Notes under the pieces: generated by a model
What the model was told of the DNA's origin: nothing
The model's database searches: none
The model's input: only the letters and a program-made list of their open reading frames with translations
Program-made: the position numbers and the translations under genes
Assembly (NCBI RefSeq): GCF_037975245.1
Contig: NC_092570.1
Span: forward strand, 5,087,001 to 5,151,000
Source: Apostichopus japonicus
Taxonomy: Eukaryota > Echinodermata > Holothuroidea > Aspidochirotida > Stichopodidae
Direction: 5' to 3'
Length of the DNA: 64,000 nucleotides
Shown: in pieces, positions 13,301 to 23,200 of the stretch
Numbering within the stretch: position 1 is the first letter of the stretch
Layout: each line of letters begins with the position of its first letter

Positions 13301-16300
13301 CCACCCCGTCACTTTGCACACGCCACTGTTGGTTACCAACGGTTAGCCATATGTGACCCCAACAGCTTTTTTGCATTTCTGGAATATCCACCAGACCAAA
13401 TGCAAGTTAAATTGGCATCTGTAGTAATATAATGAAGTAATATGAGTTAGAGTATCATTTTGTACTCCTTAAGGGAGAGAAATAAGATTGTAAACATGTA
13501 TGTTATCTGTATTCCATTAACAGGAAATGGTGGGAAGACGCTAATAATGAAGATATATCAGCCACTGATGCAAAAATCCGATCCAAACTAAGCAAAGTAA
13601 TACTTCCGTCTGACTTTCCCAACCATGTTGTGGTCAGAGCTTATCTCGATCCGGAGGTCGACAAGTCCGTAGAAAAGTTTACCTGGAATTCTCCTGATTT
13701 GGATCTATTAAGAACATATCCTTTTCAATTTACCACTGGAAATTAATTAGAGGATTTATTTCCTAATTTTTTTACACTAAAGCAAAACGAAGGACGCCTG
13801 TCTGGTGCGTTAACGTTAGTTAGGTCAAATGCACAGGGTCAAAAATATAAACTGCCATGCCACGGAAGATCCAAACCCCTGAAATCATGTTTTGATCACT
13901 GATTTGAATGGTTTGTGTAATCATTACTGTAAAAGGAAAACAATTCCAAGAAGAAAGGTGTATGGAATGCCAAGTGGGCATTAATGAGGCTCATTCTAGT
14001 ATTTGAACAGACAAATAATCTGCAACATGAAAAGGTTTGATAAAATGGATAAAACAAATCAGTATTCTGGGAATAAACGTTAATTATTTCGTTGGCATTT
14101 GGCAGGCAGGTTTTTTCCTTTCTTTCAGAGGTTCTTCAAGAATAATAATAAATCATTCAGCACATTAATGGAAACACCTGGTTCAAACTGCATCTCTAAT
14201 TTAATTCATTGAGGTCTGCTCGAGTGCCTGAAAGGTTGCATTGAGAATAACAATTAACAACTTATAGAGAATAACTGTCTCATTTACAAACATTTATTCC
14301 GTTGGAATTTAGTGCATAGCATGCTACTCCTTTGGTTTAAAGGCATTGAAGACTCGCCCCAAACCTCGTGCCATGCTCTGAAATAGTTAACTTTTCGTTG
14401 CTTGCAAATAACGTTTTCTTCTTGTCGCTACAAAATGCATACAGAAATGAAACGTGATACCTTGTTATCTTTTATCTAGACCTGAGGTGTCCATGCTGCT
14501 ATGTAAACTGTGTTGTGGGTATTGACCGTAGCTGTATGTATCGACTGTACACTAGTGTTTAATTACCGACGGTGGCAAGCTGTGTGTGTATTTTCTGGGA
14601 TCGATGGTTGTGTCTTACACTTCTGTTACACCTCATTCGAAACTAGGTCAGATTACCAGCATGAGACGTTTCTTTGTGCGCGAGTCTTCACACCCTTTAA
14701 TATAGAGCTACATCTTGTCAGTATTTACTAGTGTTGCATAGATATCACTAATCTCGGCCTTGACCAGTACCTGATAACTTAAATCTCAATTTCAGTGGAT
14801 ACCAATATTTAACAAGGAATCCTTGTCCAGACATTGAAAATATGAAGTTGAAGAACTTTTTGTGAAACAATAATAAGCATTAATTATAAGAATATTGAGG
14901 ATTTCTAAAGAGCAGACATATCCACTGATAACGGTGCTCAAGGCGCATCACAATATTACCCGGGTCGAAGATAACCGTTACCTGTCAAACATAGAGACAA
15001 TCCCTCCACATGGCAGCAGTTAAACAGCACCCAACTTACAGTTTATCTCACAGGTCCCATTTATACACCCGGGGTGAGGAGAGGCAATGTAGATAAAGAG
15101 CTTTTACCCACGGACACAACGTAATGATCTGGCCAGTACTTGAACCGGCAAGACTTAGATCAAGTCCATTGCCTGTCCATTGTCCATTGCAAGTCCACCA
15201 CTAGAACACAATGCTCTCACAACGGATATTAGGTTGAGGTTACCACTATTGGCTGTTACAGATAGTGCATATCGATAATAAGTGCAACACTAGTATTTAC
15301 TCTACAAACCAGGCATTCATTAATACTGTTCTACTAATTACTAATTGTTATATGTAGATTCCTTAATTAGAGTTACGTATGCAATGGAAAAGATGGGCTG
15401 GATTCAAAGCAAAACAGACGAGATCTTACTACCTGTCCTCAAAAGGTTCCGGGAGAAAGTTGTAAGTTTTCCGTAAATTTTAAAGGATTATCAGATCTTG
15501 TCCGTCTAGTTTTAATTTCAATTTCTTTACAGTCCACTGAGTCAATTTCAACTTAAATGATCCTATTTATATTATTAGCTTTAGCCAGCAGAGTAATAAT
15601 ATTGAAATAAATTAGTTGAATATATAGATGTGCCCAGTAGTGATAAAAAAAAGTTGCCTTTCATAAATATATTTCTCTCAACAAATTCCCTCAAATATTT
15701 TGAATTGCTGTAAGTTTGTTAGCAAGAGGTATACACTAATAGCTGGTGGTCAGCCCCAACAGATTATAGATGGCCTGATTTATATTCTATTACACAATAA
15801 AACTACAAAGTTAAATGTCTGTCCAGGATTTCTCTACTTTACTACATCAACATGAAATAACATGTTGTGGTTTTATAAGGTATTTTCCTAACTTCTGTGA
15901 TATTTCAAGGTTTTTGAAAGGTATGGTATGTATCCCGGCTGATAGCTAGCCAAGAGTGAAATGACCATGATAGGGTTGAAATTGTTTGTAGCCCTTTACT
16001 ATCGGGTATTCTCTCTATATTATGTTAACTCCTAAGTAGTAGTTTTAGGTTAGCAGCTTCTGTGGTTCTCCCAGATCATGTCAGCTCTCTCTCTGGTGAC
16101 AATTCAAAGTCTTCTAAACCAACTTATAATGATCTGTTTCCACCTGTAGGTGCAAGGAAAGATCAGTTCCTACTTTAACTTGCAACCCAACGTAGACAGG
16201 GAACGGCAAAATATCAAAAGCAAGAGACTGCAGGCAGTCCTCCAGAAGTTATCCGCTCCGAATACTGAGGAGACCATGAATGGTGAGGAGGAGGAGGAGG

Positions 16301-18084
16301 AGGAGGAAGATAGCCAAGAACAAACCAAGGAGAGGAAGGGGCACGAGAACCAGCCAATGAAAGAAAATAGTCGAAAACAGTCTAATAAGACTGTCAAGAG
16401 AGGTTCGGATCCGGATTATTCATCCAACATGGGTATCGTCGAAGATATATCGGACAGTGACGACAGTGATGGTGGGCCCGATAGGGCATCCGTAGGTAGA
16501 ATAGCAAGAGGGTTTGAATCTGACAGGGGAAAGCATGTTTGGATAGGTAAGACTAATCAGAGGAAGCTATTTGCTAAAAACAATAAAGGTTACGGAAGAT
16601 CGTGGCAGAAACACACCTGGCAAGACGAAGACGAAGATGGTCCCTCGCCTTCGGAAGCTACTGGACACATTGCTGAGGATGAAACAGCCACAAAGAAGGA
16701 TGTCAAACCGGACTCGTATTGGGAGGATCAAATATCCGACACGGAATACGATGTGGACGAGTTGGTGAGTGCGGCATCTGTAGCCGGTAAGATGATTGGA
16801 GGTGCAAGAGCTAGTAGGATCATGACAAACCTGGAGAAAACTTATAACGACGAAGGAGAAGAAGATGGAGAAGGAGGAGACAAAGAGAAGGAAGAGGATG
16901 GCCAAGCTGGTAGGAGGAAAACAAAGACTCGTTCAAAGAGAGGAAAGAGTGGAAAACAAGAGATCCCTGTTAATGATGGAAAGAGGGGGACTGGGAGGTC
17001 TAAACAGAGGACTGTAAAAGGGAGAGCAGCAAGAGCAGATGGTGAAGAATCAGATGAAGAATGTGTTGGACAAAAGAAAGTACCAAAAAGAAAACAGCAG
17101 AGAGAAAATGATGAGGAAGATTATCGAATTGAGGACGAGAGGGAGCCAGAACGAAAGGAAGAGGATGTTCACATACAGGCTAAGAGGAGAGCAAAGAGGA
17201 ACCCTTACTTGAGAAAACAACCTCCAAGCAAGGTGGAACCGGCTTTGGAAAAGAGAAAAAATATTCAAACTGTTGAAGGAGAAGTTGATCAGAAGAGAAA
17301 AGATGTTGAAGATGTGGATGAACAGAATATAGGAAAAGCAAAACAAAAAAATGTAAAGCAAAGTAATAAGAAAGTTTATGATGAAGATGAGGATGAGGAT
17401 TATCGAATTGAGGATGAGAGGGAGCCAGAACGAGATGAAGAGGATCTTCGAATCCAAGCCAACAGGAGAGCAAAACGGAATCCTTATTTGAAGAAACAAC
17501 CTCCAAGCAAGGTGGAACTGGCTTTGGAAAAGAGAAAGAAGATTAAAACTGTGGGAGGAGAAGTTGATCAGAAGAGAAAAGATGTTGAAGATGTGGATGA
17601 ACAGAATAACGGAAAAGCAAAACGTCAAAATGTAAAGCAAAGTAATAAGAATGTTTTTGATGAAGATGAAGATTATCAAATTGAGGATGAGAGGGAGCCA
17701 GAACGAGATGAAGAGGACTTTCGAATCCAAGCCAACAGGAGAGCAAAGAGGAACCCTTATTTGAGAAAACAACCACAACGGGTGACCAAACCAACAGTAG
17801 AATCCAGGTTTATTGATGATGTTGACATGAACAAAGCAAAAGAGAAAATATTTTCCCAAAATGTGAAAGAAGGCAAATTGTCACAGGGGAAGAGAAAAAG
17901 TGGTTCAAGTCGTGATACTGTTCATGCGAACAAGGAAAGCGTACTTCATCCAAGAGTTGTGTCTCCGGGAAAAGGAAAGAGAGGTCGAGGCAGAGGGAAA
18001 GGAAAGCAATTACTGAACAGAAAAACACGATTTAAATCTTCCACATATGGCCCTGCACTGTCAGAGAGTAGTGATGAAGATTGA
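4293..18084 (+). CDS. ERCC5: DNA repair endonuclease XPG (ERCC5), 14 coding exons, 1548 aa
   Basis: XPG is the structure-specific endonuclease that makes the 3' incision in nucleotide excision repair and helps stabilise TFIIH. Coding exons: 4293-4380, 4858-5030, 6327-6442, 7079-7183, 7791-8004, 8544-9660, 10105-10201, 10423-10468, 11244-11363, 11593-11806, 12394-12538, 13524-13715, 15377-15461, 16150-18084; phases agree throughout (4647 nt including stop). The N-nuclease region starts [10 protein letters not shown], with metal-binding D30 and D76 (PIFVFDG). The acidic spacer is about residues 250-690. The I-region has [13 protein letters not shown] (E708, E710), TDDSD (D729, D731) and GSDYT (D780) followed by a helix-hairpin-helix. 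PDLD..R and [11 protein letters not shown] match the human C-terminal core. A PCNA-binding QGKISSYF box lies at 906-913. The protein is longer than human XPG (1186 aa), mainly from a repeated, charged C-terminal tail. Introns 1 and 12 are U12-type. Introns carry TTAA-type MITEs and a 231-bp duplication. Gene identity is very secure; the spacer exon ends are less conserved. Confidence 0.95.
4381..4857 (+). other. U12-type GT-AG intron (ERCC5 intron 1)
   Basis: The 5' splice site reads GTATCCTTT and a branch-site match TTCCTTGAT lies at 4833-4841, 17 nt from the AG at 4857. There is no long polypyrimidine tract before the AG. All three traits are those of minor-spliceosome introns. Confidence 0.85.
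4858..5030 (+). CDS. ERCC5: ERCC5 coding exon 2 (residues 30-87, XPG-N domain)
   Basis: Starts D30[11 protein letters not shown] and ends ELKKHTL. It contains LFNRICKLL and PIFVFDG with the second acidic active-site residue, D76. The donor is GTGAGT. Confidence 0.95.
5641..6022 (+). mobile_element. TTAA-type MITE, copy 1 (in an ERCC5 intron)
   Basis: Begins near AAAGGATTGAAGACTCG and ends CGAGTCTTCACACCCTTTAA. The body is about 80% similar by eye to the three other copies. The left TTAA has decayed to TTCA. Confidence 0.82.
6327..6442 (+). CDS. ERCC5: ERCC5 coding exon 3 (residues 88-126)
   Basis: Reads [18 protein letters not shown] and continues to LNELSKDSQ, matching the basic helical segment after KKxTL in XPG. 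Acceptor TTTCAG, donor GTAATA. It leaves phase 2, completed by exon 4. Confidence 0.9.
7079..7183 (+). CDS. ERCC5: ERCC5 coding exon 4 (residues 126-161)
   Basis: Encodes [19 protein letters not shown] then [15 protein letters not shown]; the LPPL core corresponds to YVLPPLQEEE of human XPG. Acceptor TTGTAG, donor GTACAG. Confidence 0.88.
7791..8004 (+). CDS. ERCC5: ERCC5 coding exon 5 (residues 161-232)
   Basis: Encodes [20 protein letters not shown], collinear with the human XPG stretch [20 protein letters not shown], followed by a basic segment ending FKELPK. Acceptor CCACAG, donor GTAGGG. Confidence 0.92.
8544..9660 (+). CDS. ERCC5: ERCC5 coding exon 6 (residues 233-605, acidic spacer)
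   Basis: Begins [17 protein letters not shown], matching DDFSQYQLKGLLKK of human XPG. It then runs into a long, poorly conserved spacer rich in Glu, Asp and Lys, the region that binds TFIIH in vertebrates. [16 protein letters not shown] matches human RRVVSEDTSHYILIKG. Acceptor TTGTAG, donor GTAAGT. Confidence 0.93.
10105..10201 (+). CDS. ERCC5: ERCC5 coding exon 7 (residues 605-637, spacer)
   Basis: A short acidic exon, [20 protein letters not shown] onward. Acceptor CAACAG, donor GTAAGT. It is kept because its phases (1 in, 2 out) link exons 6 and 8 exactly; the sequence is not conserved. Confidence 0.75.
10423..10468 (+). CDS. ERCC5: ERCC5 coding exon 8 (residues 637-652, 46 nt)
   Basis: Micro-sized spacer exon [16 protein letters not shown]. 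Acceptor TTACAG, donor GTATGT. Supported by splice sites and phase rather than homology. Confidence 0.7.
11244..11363 (+). CDS. ERCC5: ERCC5 coding exon 9 (residues 653-692)
   Basis: Ends [17 protein letters not shown], matching the helix just before the XPG-I domain in human (RIAATVTGQMFLESQ). Acceptor AACAG, donor GTAACT. Confidence 0.9.
11593..11806 (+). CDS. ERCC5: ERCC5 coding exon 10 (residues 693-764, XPG-I catalytic core)
   Basis: Contains [20 protein letters not shown] and [20 protein letters not shown], which hold active-site acids E708, E710, D729 and D731 (human E789, E791, D810, D812). The donor used, GTGAGT after CTG A, is the one that keeps frame with exon 11. Confidence 0.96.
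12394..12538 (+). CDS. ERCC5: ERCC5 coding exon 11 (residues 764-812, helix-hairpin-helix)
   Basis: Encodes [18 protein letters not shown] then [14 protein letters not shown], the DNA-binding helix-two-turn-helix region. Residue 783 is Ile where human has Glu (GSDYTEGI). All but the first 18 nt of this exon are copied by the downstream 231-bp tandem duplication. Confidence 0.95.
12412..12873 (+). repeat. Perfect 231-bp tandem duplication spanning exon 11 and its donor site
   Basis: Unit 1 is 12412-12642 and unit 2 is 12643-12873; I see no mismatch between them. Each unit holds the last 127 nt of exon 11, its GTAGGG donor and the next 104 nt of intron. The second copy lacks the first 18 exon bases and has no AG acceptor at its edge, so it should not be spliced in; reading through from unit 1 meets an in-frame TAG at once. 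It is either a very recent duplication or an assembly artefact. Confidence 0.93.
13524..13715 (+). CDS. ERCC5: ERCC5 coding exon 12 (residues 812-876)
   Basis: Encodes [10 protein letters not shown] and then [14 protein letters not shown], aligned with human SFLWGKPDLDKIRE. No GT exists near its conserved end; the exon stops before ATATCCTTTT, an AT-AC U12 donor. Confidence 0.92.
14337..14700 (+). mobile_element. TTAA-type MITE, copy 2 (in the AT-AC intron)
   Basis: TTAA at both ends, with TIRs TTAAAGGCATTGAAGACTCG and CGAGTCTTCACACCCTTTAA. The TTAA boundaries suggest piggyBac-type mobilisation. No ORF. Confidence 0.87.
14900..15235. repeat. Degenerate tRNA-related dispersed repeat
   Basis: Words such as ACGGACACAACG, TTGAACCGGCAAGACTTAGA and TCAAGTCCATTGCC resemble a common metazoan tRNA-like repeat tail. 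Too decayed to assign to a family. It lies in the AT-AC intron of ERCC5. Confidence 0.35.
15377..15461 (+). CDS. ERCC5: ERCC5 coding exon 13 (residues 876-904)
   Basis: Encodes [20 protein letters not shown] then LKRFREKV, matching human RYFGWNRTKTDESLFPVLK. It enters after an AC acceptor and leaves by a normal GTAAGT donor in phase 0. Confidence 0.93.
16150..18084 (+). CDS. ERCC5: ERCC5 coding exon 14 (residues 905-1548, PIP box, repeats, stop)
   Basis: The 1935-nt terminal exon opens [13 protein letters not shown], a PCNA-interaction box (Q906, I909, Y912, F913), then a helix [14 protein letters not shown] like human RIKSQRLNRAV. The remainder is a highly charged tail. Three repeats begin at residues 1228, 1321 and 1412 (nt 17119, 17398, 17671), of 93, 91 and about 40 residues; each starts with an acidic [12 protein letters not shown] block and then a basic RRAKRNPYL block. 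A basic [14 protein letters not shown] stretch near the end could serve nuclear import. The stop is TGA at 18082-18084. Confidence 0.95.
   Translation: MQGKISSYFNLQPNVDRERQNIKSKRLQAVLQKLSAPNTEETMNGEEEEEEEEDSQEQTKERKGHENQPMKENSRKQSNKTVKRGSDPDYSSNMGIVEDISDSDDSDGGPDRASVGRIARGFESDRGKHVWIGKTNQRKLFAKNNKGYGRSWQKHTWQDEDEDGPSPSEATGHIAEDETATKKDVKPDSYWEDQISDTEYDVDELVSAASVAGKMIGGARASRIMTNLEKTYNDEGEEDGEGGDKEKEEDGQAGRRKTKTRSKRGKSGKQEIPVNDGKRGTGRSKQRTVKGRAARADGEESDEECVGQKKVPKRKQQRENDEEDYRIEDEREPERKEEDVHIQAKRRAKRNPYLRKQPPSKVEPALEKRKNIQTVEGEVDQKRKDVEDVDEQNIGKAKQKNVKQSNKKVYDEDEDEDYRIEDEREPERDEEDLRIQANRRAKRNPYLKKQPPSKVELALEKRKKIKTVGGEVDQKRKDVEDVDEQNNGKAKRQNVKQSNKNVFDEDEDYQIEDEREPERDEEDFRIQANRRAKRNPYLRKQPQRVTKPTVESRFIDDVDMNKAKEKIFSQNVKEGKLSQGKRKSGSSRDTVHANKESVLHPRVVSPGKGKRGRGRGKGKQLLNRKTRFKSSTYGPALSESSDED
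17119..17790 (+). repeat. In-frame coding repeat in the ERCC5 tail (two full units plus a partial third)
   Basis: Unit starts are at 17119, 17398 and 17671, with periods of 279 and 273 nt. Long nucleotide stretches are almost identical between units 1 and 2 (for example the block encoding [17 protein letters not shown]), which points to recent expansion. Unit 3 breaks off after NPYLRKQP. Confidence 0.9.
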
Positions 18085-20085
18085 TTTAAAAGATTTTTCT
18101 TTCTTTGCTTTCTTTTGGGGGTGGGGGGGGATTTGGAAAAAGATCTTATAAATTGATTTGTGAATGATGCTCTGGAAGTAAAGTAGACATTTAAAAAGGG
18201 TTTTGACAGTTGACATTTATTTCATTGTAAATTGGTTATGATCATATGCTATAAAGTTGTTTGTTATGAACCATATCTACATTTGGATTGGTAGCCAGTG
18301 GGATTGATAAGGGTGGGAGGTGCTGAGAATTATGAGAAATGTAGTTGAGACAGGGAATGCTTTGTGTTTGAGTAATTTGTGTAACAGATTATGTGCAACT
18401 ATGTGCTATGTGCAACCTTGTGCAATGTGCTATGTGCATCCTATTTGCAACCAACTATGTGCAACCTTGGTTGTTATGCAACATGGAGGGAGGGAAACAA
18501 CCTTGTCCCCTTTTACTGCATTATTGCTGGTTTTCATCACGTTTCCAAAATTCTGGCTGATAAATCAACATAGAACATAGACAGAGGGATAAAACTTCTA
18601 GTACCCTTGTAAATATTTGGTACTCATACTCAGGAATTTGTACTCGCACTACAAATTTGCTGTGGAATGTACTTGAAAAAGAGAAATACATTGATTTGTT
18701 AGTGCTGGAATTTTATACCAATTCAACTCTGTAATAGTGTGGTAGTTTACCCGGGGACCCAGGTGTTCAGGGCCTTAGAGGCAAGTATGGCCCACCCGAT
18801 AGTTATGAAAGGGGGTTCTCAATTTTTCCTTGAGTATATTACAAGAACGATATTACATCATTCTTTATACCATACTTTCCTGCCTCCCCCCCCCCCCAAC
18901 TCCCATTGAGCACCTTGTCCTGGGGATGTTATAAATGTTGAGTAAAAAATTGTCAACATCAGTCTATAAGTACCAATATAGTAGCAGAAAAAAACTGCCC
19001 TTTCTTTCTACATCTCTGACAAAATAATGACATTTTTAAGTACAGGGAAGCAAAAATAACAATACACATTTTGCAATGTCGATGATAAAATTTAATTTTA
19101 TACTACAGAAATATAATTGCAGTTTGTTATCAACAACATTTGCTCCTTATTCTATGGTTGTCCCATGTGTTATTTGAGTGTTGTTACTTTCGAAATAGCC
19201 CCCAGGCTTGTCGTTTACAAGATACTGATTCTGGATAATAAAAAAATAGACAATTAAAATGTTTAATTGATAAATAAAAATGTTATGAGGGTGGCAGTTA
19301 GAGGGCTGGACAATTGTCACCAAATGGGAACACATTTTGTCCTTTTAGCCTTTTTGTGGGGGGGGGGGGGGTAGACACTGATGGCTGATACGGTGTCCGA
19401 TAGTTTCGAATCCTTTACTTTGCCAAGGCATCGATACCATTAAATATGGTAGATGTAACATTGTAGCTTGGAAAACATACAAGATGAATTATCATGCAAA
19501 TCAATAGTCATCGATCCACCGAACCAGCTGTTAGCACTAAGCCAAGTGACATGTGGTTGGAAGTATACTATGGTATTTTAACATTGCCTCATATTTTTGT
19601 TTCTTTTTGACCCTCGTAATAAAGAGTGACTTTAAAGAGTGCACATGCGCCACCTCCCACACAAAACGACACCCACACAATTGGTTCCATCCCCCTATCC
19701 ACCACCACACTATCACACTTGGTGTTAAGTTCGTTTGCAGGCACAAGCAGAAAATACTATAAATTGTATATTCTTTGTCATCGAAATGTTTAAGTAGGTA
19801 CCTTGACTACTGAATATTCAATCACCGCCCTACACCATGACTTTTAAAGAAACCCTGTTTTTTCATTGGTCAAAAAGATCTGGCTTAACTATTTCTTCTG
19901 TCAATTACTTTTGCCATGCAATTGCCACATGACATAAAAATAGATATGCAATATCTAGCTAAGTAGCCTATGGTATCATATATAAATATAAATTTCATGC
20001 ATAATAAAACTTTCTTTAACAAGAGGTTGAAATTTGCCCTGTTGTCCTCGTTTACACATTTATGTACAACAAAAAATATCCTTTG
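18085..20085. other. Intergenic between convergent ERCC5 and EF-hand/CaaX genes
   Basis: Probably mostly 3' UTR of the two genes. Contains a degenerate TATGTGCAACC minisatellite (about 18389-18475) and poly-C / poly-G runs near 18886 and 19357. No ORF worth calling. Confidence 0.5.
19237..19242 (+). terminator. Candidate polyadenylation signal for ERCC5 (AATAAA)
   Basis: The first clear AATAAA I noticed after the ERCC5 stop, about 1.15 kb downstream. It would imply a long 3' UTR. No transcript support. Confidence 0.3.
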
Positions 20086-20253
20086 TTATTGAAGCAAACA
20101 CATTCTCGAAACTGAGGTGTTGGCGTGTTTCACAACGTTACTTCTAAAGATATCCGCTTTGCCAGATCTCTGAAGTAATTTGGATGAGATTGTCAGGTAT
20201 TCATAGAAGTCGATGGTATCATCCCCATCTTCATCTATTTCCATCATCGCATC
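20086..20253 (-). CDS. EF-hand/CaaX gene coding exon 13 (residues 503-557, EF-hand 2, CaaX, stop)
   Basis: Encodes DAMMEIDEDGDDTIDFYEYL, a textbook EF-hand, then a helix and the tail SRMCLLQ with TAA at 20088-20086. Acceptor TGTAG. Confidence 0.92.
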   Translation of the reverse strand, partial: DAMMEIDEDGDDTIDFYEYLTISSKLLQRSGKADIFRSNVVKHANTSVSRMCLLQ

Positions 20254-23200
20254 CTACATGAAACAAAAACAAAATCAGTTTTGATATTTTCCAAGTTTGA
20301 AAACTCCAGACATTTCTGATACGATTTACAGTGGAAGAACTCTCTTATATCATGTATCTCTCACTGTAAAGATCATGAAAATAAAGGATGAAAAAATAAC
20401 TATATTAGCTTCCTAATTGTTACATTTTGCTGACGGTGTAAATTCTTGATTAGACCATTTGTCGGCTTTCATTACTGTTATATATTGTTGCTGAAATAAT
20501 GTGTTTATCGTTTGATTTTGTGTCATACGCTATTGTAATTAATTTGAAATATTGAGAGAAAAACAGCGAATTTACAAAACAAGTTTTCATACCAAGATGT
20601 TTCAATTTCCAAGTAAAACTATTTGCTTTGAATGTAGAACAGGGTCCGCGATTCTTAAAGGGGTAGGGGAGGGGGAGGCCTTGGTCCACAAAAGGTTCCA
20701 CAGTACTTAAACATATTTACTGAACGTTGGTCTACCAGTATAGGGGTTCTCTTTATCGTCCAACTTCAACCTATACTTAAATAAAAATAATAATAATAAA
20801 TAGTAACATATCTGACAGACATTACAGTGAGAATTACCTTAATTTGCTTGGCTGTATAATAATCTCCTACTGTTGATTGCACAGCCCGTACCATCTCACT
20901 ATAATCAAGAGAACAATCACCATTTGTGTCGTAACGTCTGTAATGTTCCAAGTGTTCTCGAATCTGGAAAGAGATGGAAATGGTAATGTATCGACGTAAT
21001 GTATCTTCTTATTATCTTGAGGAGCCTCTTTGTCTTTGTCTCCATTGCTGCGTAACTTTGCATTGTGATTTCGTTCGTTTCGTTTGGTGTATTTCTCCCA
21101 TTAAATCGCAATGAAGTATGCTCCATTTCTTATACATAGTTATAGCAATGGGGCAGCGGGACCAGAAGTAAGATAATTTAACAGATCTTTGCTTTGTTCC
21201 TAGTATACCAGATGCTATGCACATCCTCTCGTGGTATCACGAATTCCTCATACCAACTTAAATATAATGTTACCACGTGACTAAATGTCTTAGAGGAATG
21301 GGTAGATCCGGAAGGAGGCGGATAAGGTGGTCCCCATTTCGAGTCACTCCCAAGATTAATGTATGTCGTCCAGTTACAGAGTTGTTGACAATTCATATTC
21401 ATGGACGTTAAATATGAATCTAAGAGACTGACTTCGGTCAGCTTGCGGCTTTGATAAGCCAATGAGGCTTCTTCGCGAGTATCTGCTTGCAGGAGGATCT
21501 AAAATACATATCTACATAGTGATCTTAGAGAGGGTGATTCGGGGCGCCATCCAAGTAATGATACCTGTTCTTAGGCTAGTGTAGATCGGCGTATATGTAT
21601 AGTAGACAGATACTGAGTGAGGTAAACACCAACTGTACATGGTATAGGATGTGACAATGACGTGACAGTTAAAAAACACAAAAAAACTATCGCTCACCTC
21701 CATTTCATCCATTTCAGGAAAACATCTGAGGGCGCTTTCAATGTCCAGTTCACCGTTCAGCTGATTAACAAGTTTAGGATTTTCTACAGATGAAGGAATA
21801 CAATAATTGGAAATAAAGAGAAGTGTTTGTGATAATACCCCAATATCATATAGCATTGGAGAGGGAGAGGGGACGGGGCAGGCCATGCCAAGACAGTTAG
21901 AATAGTACTAGTCAGGTGGCTTAGCAACTTTAACGTTACCGGCCGGACAAAAGCACCAAATTTTGCATGGAGTTTCTTTTCGACCTATCTATCACTTTTA
22001 TCCGTGGAACCCACTTAATCGGTTCCGATTTTTCAAGATGGCGGCCAAAATCCAAGATGGCCGCCAGAAAAAAGAAAATGTCATATATCTGGCTGTTGAA
22101 ATCAGAAATGAACAAATGAGGGGTCAATTCAGGTGTTTCCGGGGTCACTGAAACATATGATGGTCATGACATGTTGCTTGGGTCACCTATTACCAAGATA
22201 GCGGCCAATATAACAGAAAATACACTTGTTGTCACTGTTAAATGTCAGTGGAAGTGTAGACTTGACTTTGAAGATTCTGATTCCTTCTGATTAGTATTGA
22301 AAATCCAACCACCAGACAGACTTTTAGTCGATGCAGTGTGAAAATTAGACAAATTTACTATTACGTAATATTTTTGTGACGTCAACGGGGGAAGCAATTA
22401 GATAATGCATAATTTACAATTTCAAGAATGGCGAATCTGATTTGAATGAAACGTTACAGAATTTTGAACAATATGTAGATGCAGGCATTCATTGAATTTG
22501 AAGTAAACATTAACTTGAACTTTTCATCTATGGAAGAACGAAAAATCAGCAAGTACTGTGTAAACTCAATAGCGACATACATTTCGTTTCCCTCTTGACG
22601 TCAACGGACCCGGATATTTAGGTAACACAAAAACGAAATGAGTTTGAAACTCAAACTTTGATATTTGGGGTTATGAAATACACTCTTTTCATCTATGTAA
22701 GTTTCAAATCAATCCGCTGCACTTAAAGTGACCTTCAAAAATGTAAGTTAACACTTCCACTGACCTTTAAGTACATACTGAAAGTATTCGAGAATTCTGT
22801 GTACAATGTTTCAATACGATGTTTCTTTACCAGACAGTTCACAGTCGATGTACACTATTTGGATGAACATTGCATCGACAAAGAGATGTGCAAGGCAGAT
22901 TTGCCTTGCTGCATTTGCATGTGTGCTTTTTACGTGCAAAGAAAACGGACACAGACCAAAGGTCAACAGAACCAAAAACAATCCCAGTCTGTATAACAAC
23001 CACCAAAAACCCAACTGAAACCCCCAAACAGAAATCTCCCACTAACCCACACATGTATATAACGTAGCGTTTAACGTGACGTGAAAAGGACACGGACCCA
23101 AAGGCCAACAGAACCAATACAATAAATCACTACAAACCAGCCCCAAAAAGCAAACTGCAAACCACAATGAGTGAACCCCCCCCCCAACCCATATATTATG

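Larger units (their letters stand above)
13716..15376 (+). other. U12-type AT-AC intron (ERCC5 intron 12)
   Basis: The intron begins ATATCCTTTT and ends AC at 15375-15376. A perfect branch site TTCCTTAAT lies at 15359-15367, its branch A ten nt from the 3' end. Only these boundaries restore [19 protein letters not shown], the conserved XPG C-terminal core. The intron hosts a TTAA-type MITE and a tRNA-related repeat. Confidence 0.92.

Noticed and set aside
17050..17859. 269-codon open frame on the minus strand
   Set aside because: Antisense shadow of the Lys/Glu-rich ERCC5 tail; its Leu/Phe-rich product is what the complement of such codons gives.
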